Positions 13,130 to 13,997 of a stretch of 13,997 nt of DNA are shown here, piece after piece (position 1 is the stretch's first letter; each line of letters begins with the position of its first letter). Below the pieces are notes generated by a model. The model worked only from the letters and a program-made list of their open reading frames with translations, was not told the DNA's origin and did no database searches. Source of the DNA: Carnobacterium_A sp049673005 (GTDB lineage Bacteria; Bacillota; Bacilli; Lactobacillales; Carnobacteriaceae); NCBI RefSeq assembly GCF_049673005.1, contig NZ_JBATXB010000061.1:1-13997 (forward strand), in the 5' to 3' direction. The position numbers were made by a program, and so were the translations under genes.

Positions 13130-13997
13130 TGAGTAACGAAATGCTATCTCAAGAAGAAATAGACGCGATGTTAAATGGACCAACTGAAACAGCCACAACG
13201 ATACCGAACGCAATAGATAAAGACCAAGAAGATATTATTGGTGAAGTTGGAAATATTACGATGTCCCAAGCAGCAACCACTTTATCGGCTATTTTAAATC
13301 ACCGTGTAACGATTACAACTCCACGTGTCTCTTGTTTGAAATTTGAAGAGATTATCAAACAGAGCAAAGCGCCAAAAGTGGTTACCACAATTGAATACAA
13401 AGAAGGTCTAATAGGCAGTAATCTATTGATGATGGATGTAACGGACGCCATTATTATTGCAGATTTAATGATGGATGGCGATGGTGATGCTACCGGGAAA
13501 GAATTCACTGAATTAGAATTAAGTGCCGTTGGTGAAGCGATGAACCAAATGATTGGTTCATCTTCAACAGCAATGGCAACGATGTTGGAAAAAACAGTTG
13601 ATATTCTTCCTCCCGATGTTGAAGTGTGGGAAAATATAGAAAACGTTCAATACGATAAAATTGCTGCAGATGCAGTTGTTTGCAAGATTGCGTTCAAAAT
13701 GACTGTTGATGATCTGATTGAAAGTGAGATTATGCAAATCTTTACACTGGATACAGTAAATGATATTTCTAATATCATGATGAATGGGAACGAAGCTGAA
13801 GTTTTAGACTACAAAAAACCACAAGCTCCAGTGCAAAAACCTGTTCAAGAAACCAAACCAGTACAAACTGAAACAACAGATAGAGTAGCCATCCAAACGC
13901 CTGGCTTCCAAGAATTAACAGATAACAACACATCAAACAACGTGAATAATCTAGATTTAATTATGGACGTACCACTTCACTTTAGCGTCATGCTAGG
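13129..13997 (+). CDS. fliY: Flagellar motor switch phosphatase FliY (3' truncated by window edge)
   Basis: FliY is the Firmicutes switch protein combining a CheY-P-binding peptide, a CheC-type phosphatase domain and a FliN domain. There are 289 codons and no stop before the edge. The N-terminal peptide MLSQEEIDAMLNG (5-17) mirrors that of FliM. Two complete phosphatase signatures are visible: DIIGEVGN followed by proline 23 residues after the N (TITTP), and SAVGEAMN followed by the ILPP prolines at the same distance. A proline/glutamine/threonine-rich linker (about 228-275) leads to NLDLIMDVPLHFSVMLG, the beginning of the FliN/SpoA domain. AAGGAG (13113-13118) lies in the end of fliM. The roughly 80-100 residues of the FliN domain remain outside. 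Confidence 0.96.
   Translation, partial: MSNEMLSQEEIDAMLNGPTETATTIPNAIDKDQEDIIGEVGNITMSQAATTLSAILNHRVTITTPRVSCLKFEEIIKQSKAPKVVTTIEYKEGLIGSNLLMMDVTDAIIIADLMMDGDGDATGKEFTELELSAVGEAMNQMIGSSSTAMATMLEKTVDILPPDVEVWENIENVQYDKIAADAVVCKIAFKMTVDDLIESEIMQIFTLDTVNDISNIMMNGNEAEVLDYKKPQAPVQKPVQETKPVQTETTDRVAIQTPGFQELTDNNTSNNVNNLDLIMDVPLHFSVML

Noticed and set aside
1..13997. Mobile elements, tRNA/rRNA genes or CRISPR arrays
   Set aside because: No transposase or integrase reading frame, terminal repeats, cloverleaf-forming tRNA-like sequence, or regularly spaced direct repeats were seen.

Overview
The window is AT-rich chromosomal DNA from a motile Gram-positive bacterium. Most likely this is a flagellated member of the Lactobacillales such as Carnobacteriaceae, with motile Enterococcus or Vagococcus relatives as alternatives. 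The evidence is strong AGGAGG-type ribosome binding sites, GTG starts, a tryptophanyl-tRNA synthetase of the streptococcal/lactobacillal type, a phasin-like/AarF gene pair, and a chemotaxis set with CheC, CheD and FliY, which is typical of Firmicutes. The genus is inference. All genes lie on the + strand.

Layout. Positions 1-851 are the C-terminal part of trpS, closed by a strong intrinsic terminator (874-914). A region of about 285 bases without a recognisable gene follows. A SigA-type promoter (1200-1228) then drives a two-gene unit: a 100-residue phasin-like coiled-coil protein and a membrane-anchored UbiB/ABC1 atypical kinase, ended by a 19-bp-stem terminator (3211-3258). This separates housekeeping DNA from the motility locus.

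The motility locus starts with a SigD/sigma-28-type promoter (3353-3378) in front of a dCache chemoreceptor gene. After it, a second, SigA-type promoter (5642-5670), whose -10 box lies inside a perfect 16-bp inverted repeat, precedes a compact operon: cheW-like, cheD, cheB, cheR, cheA, cheC, cheY, a second cheW, fliM, fliY. The right edge cuts fliY near the start of its FliN domain. Several junctions overlap or nearly touch (cheB/cheR 4 nt, cheA/cheC 11 nt, cheC/cheY 1-nt gap, cheW/fliM 2-nt gap, fliM/fliY 1 nt), which indicates translational coupling.

How it works together. The receptor and CheW proteins control CheA autophosphorylation. CheA passes phosphate to CheY, which binds the N-terminal peptides of FliM and FliY at the flagellar switch, and to CheB. 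CheR and CheB add and remove receptor methyl groups. CheD deamidates receptors and partners with CheC. CheC and FliY, each with two intact phosphatase signatures, remove phosphate from CheY. All three adaptation systems known from Bacillus (methylation, CheC/CheD, CheW-type coupling) are therefore encoded. The order cheW-cheD-cheB-cheR-cheA-cheC-cheY-cheW-fliM-fliY resembles clostridial arrangements as I remember them more than the Bacillus subtilis fla/che operon.

No wholly new system is evident. The points most worth checking are the palindrome over the che promoter, the divergence of the first CheW, the long HAMP insertion and amino-acid-type ligand motif in the receptor, and the degenerate GGxG motif of FliM.
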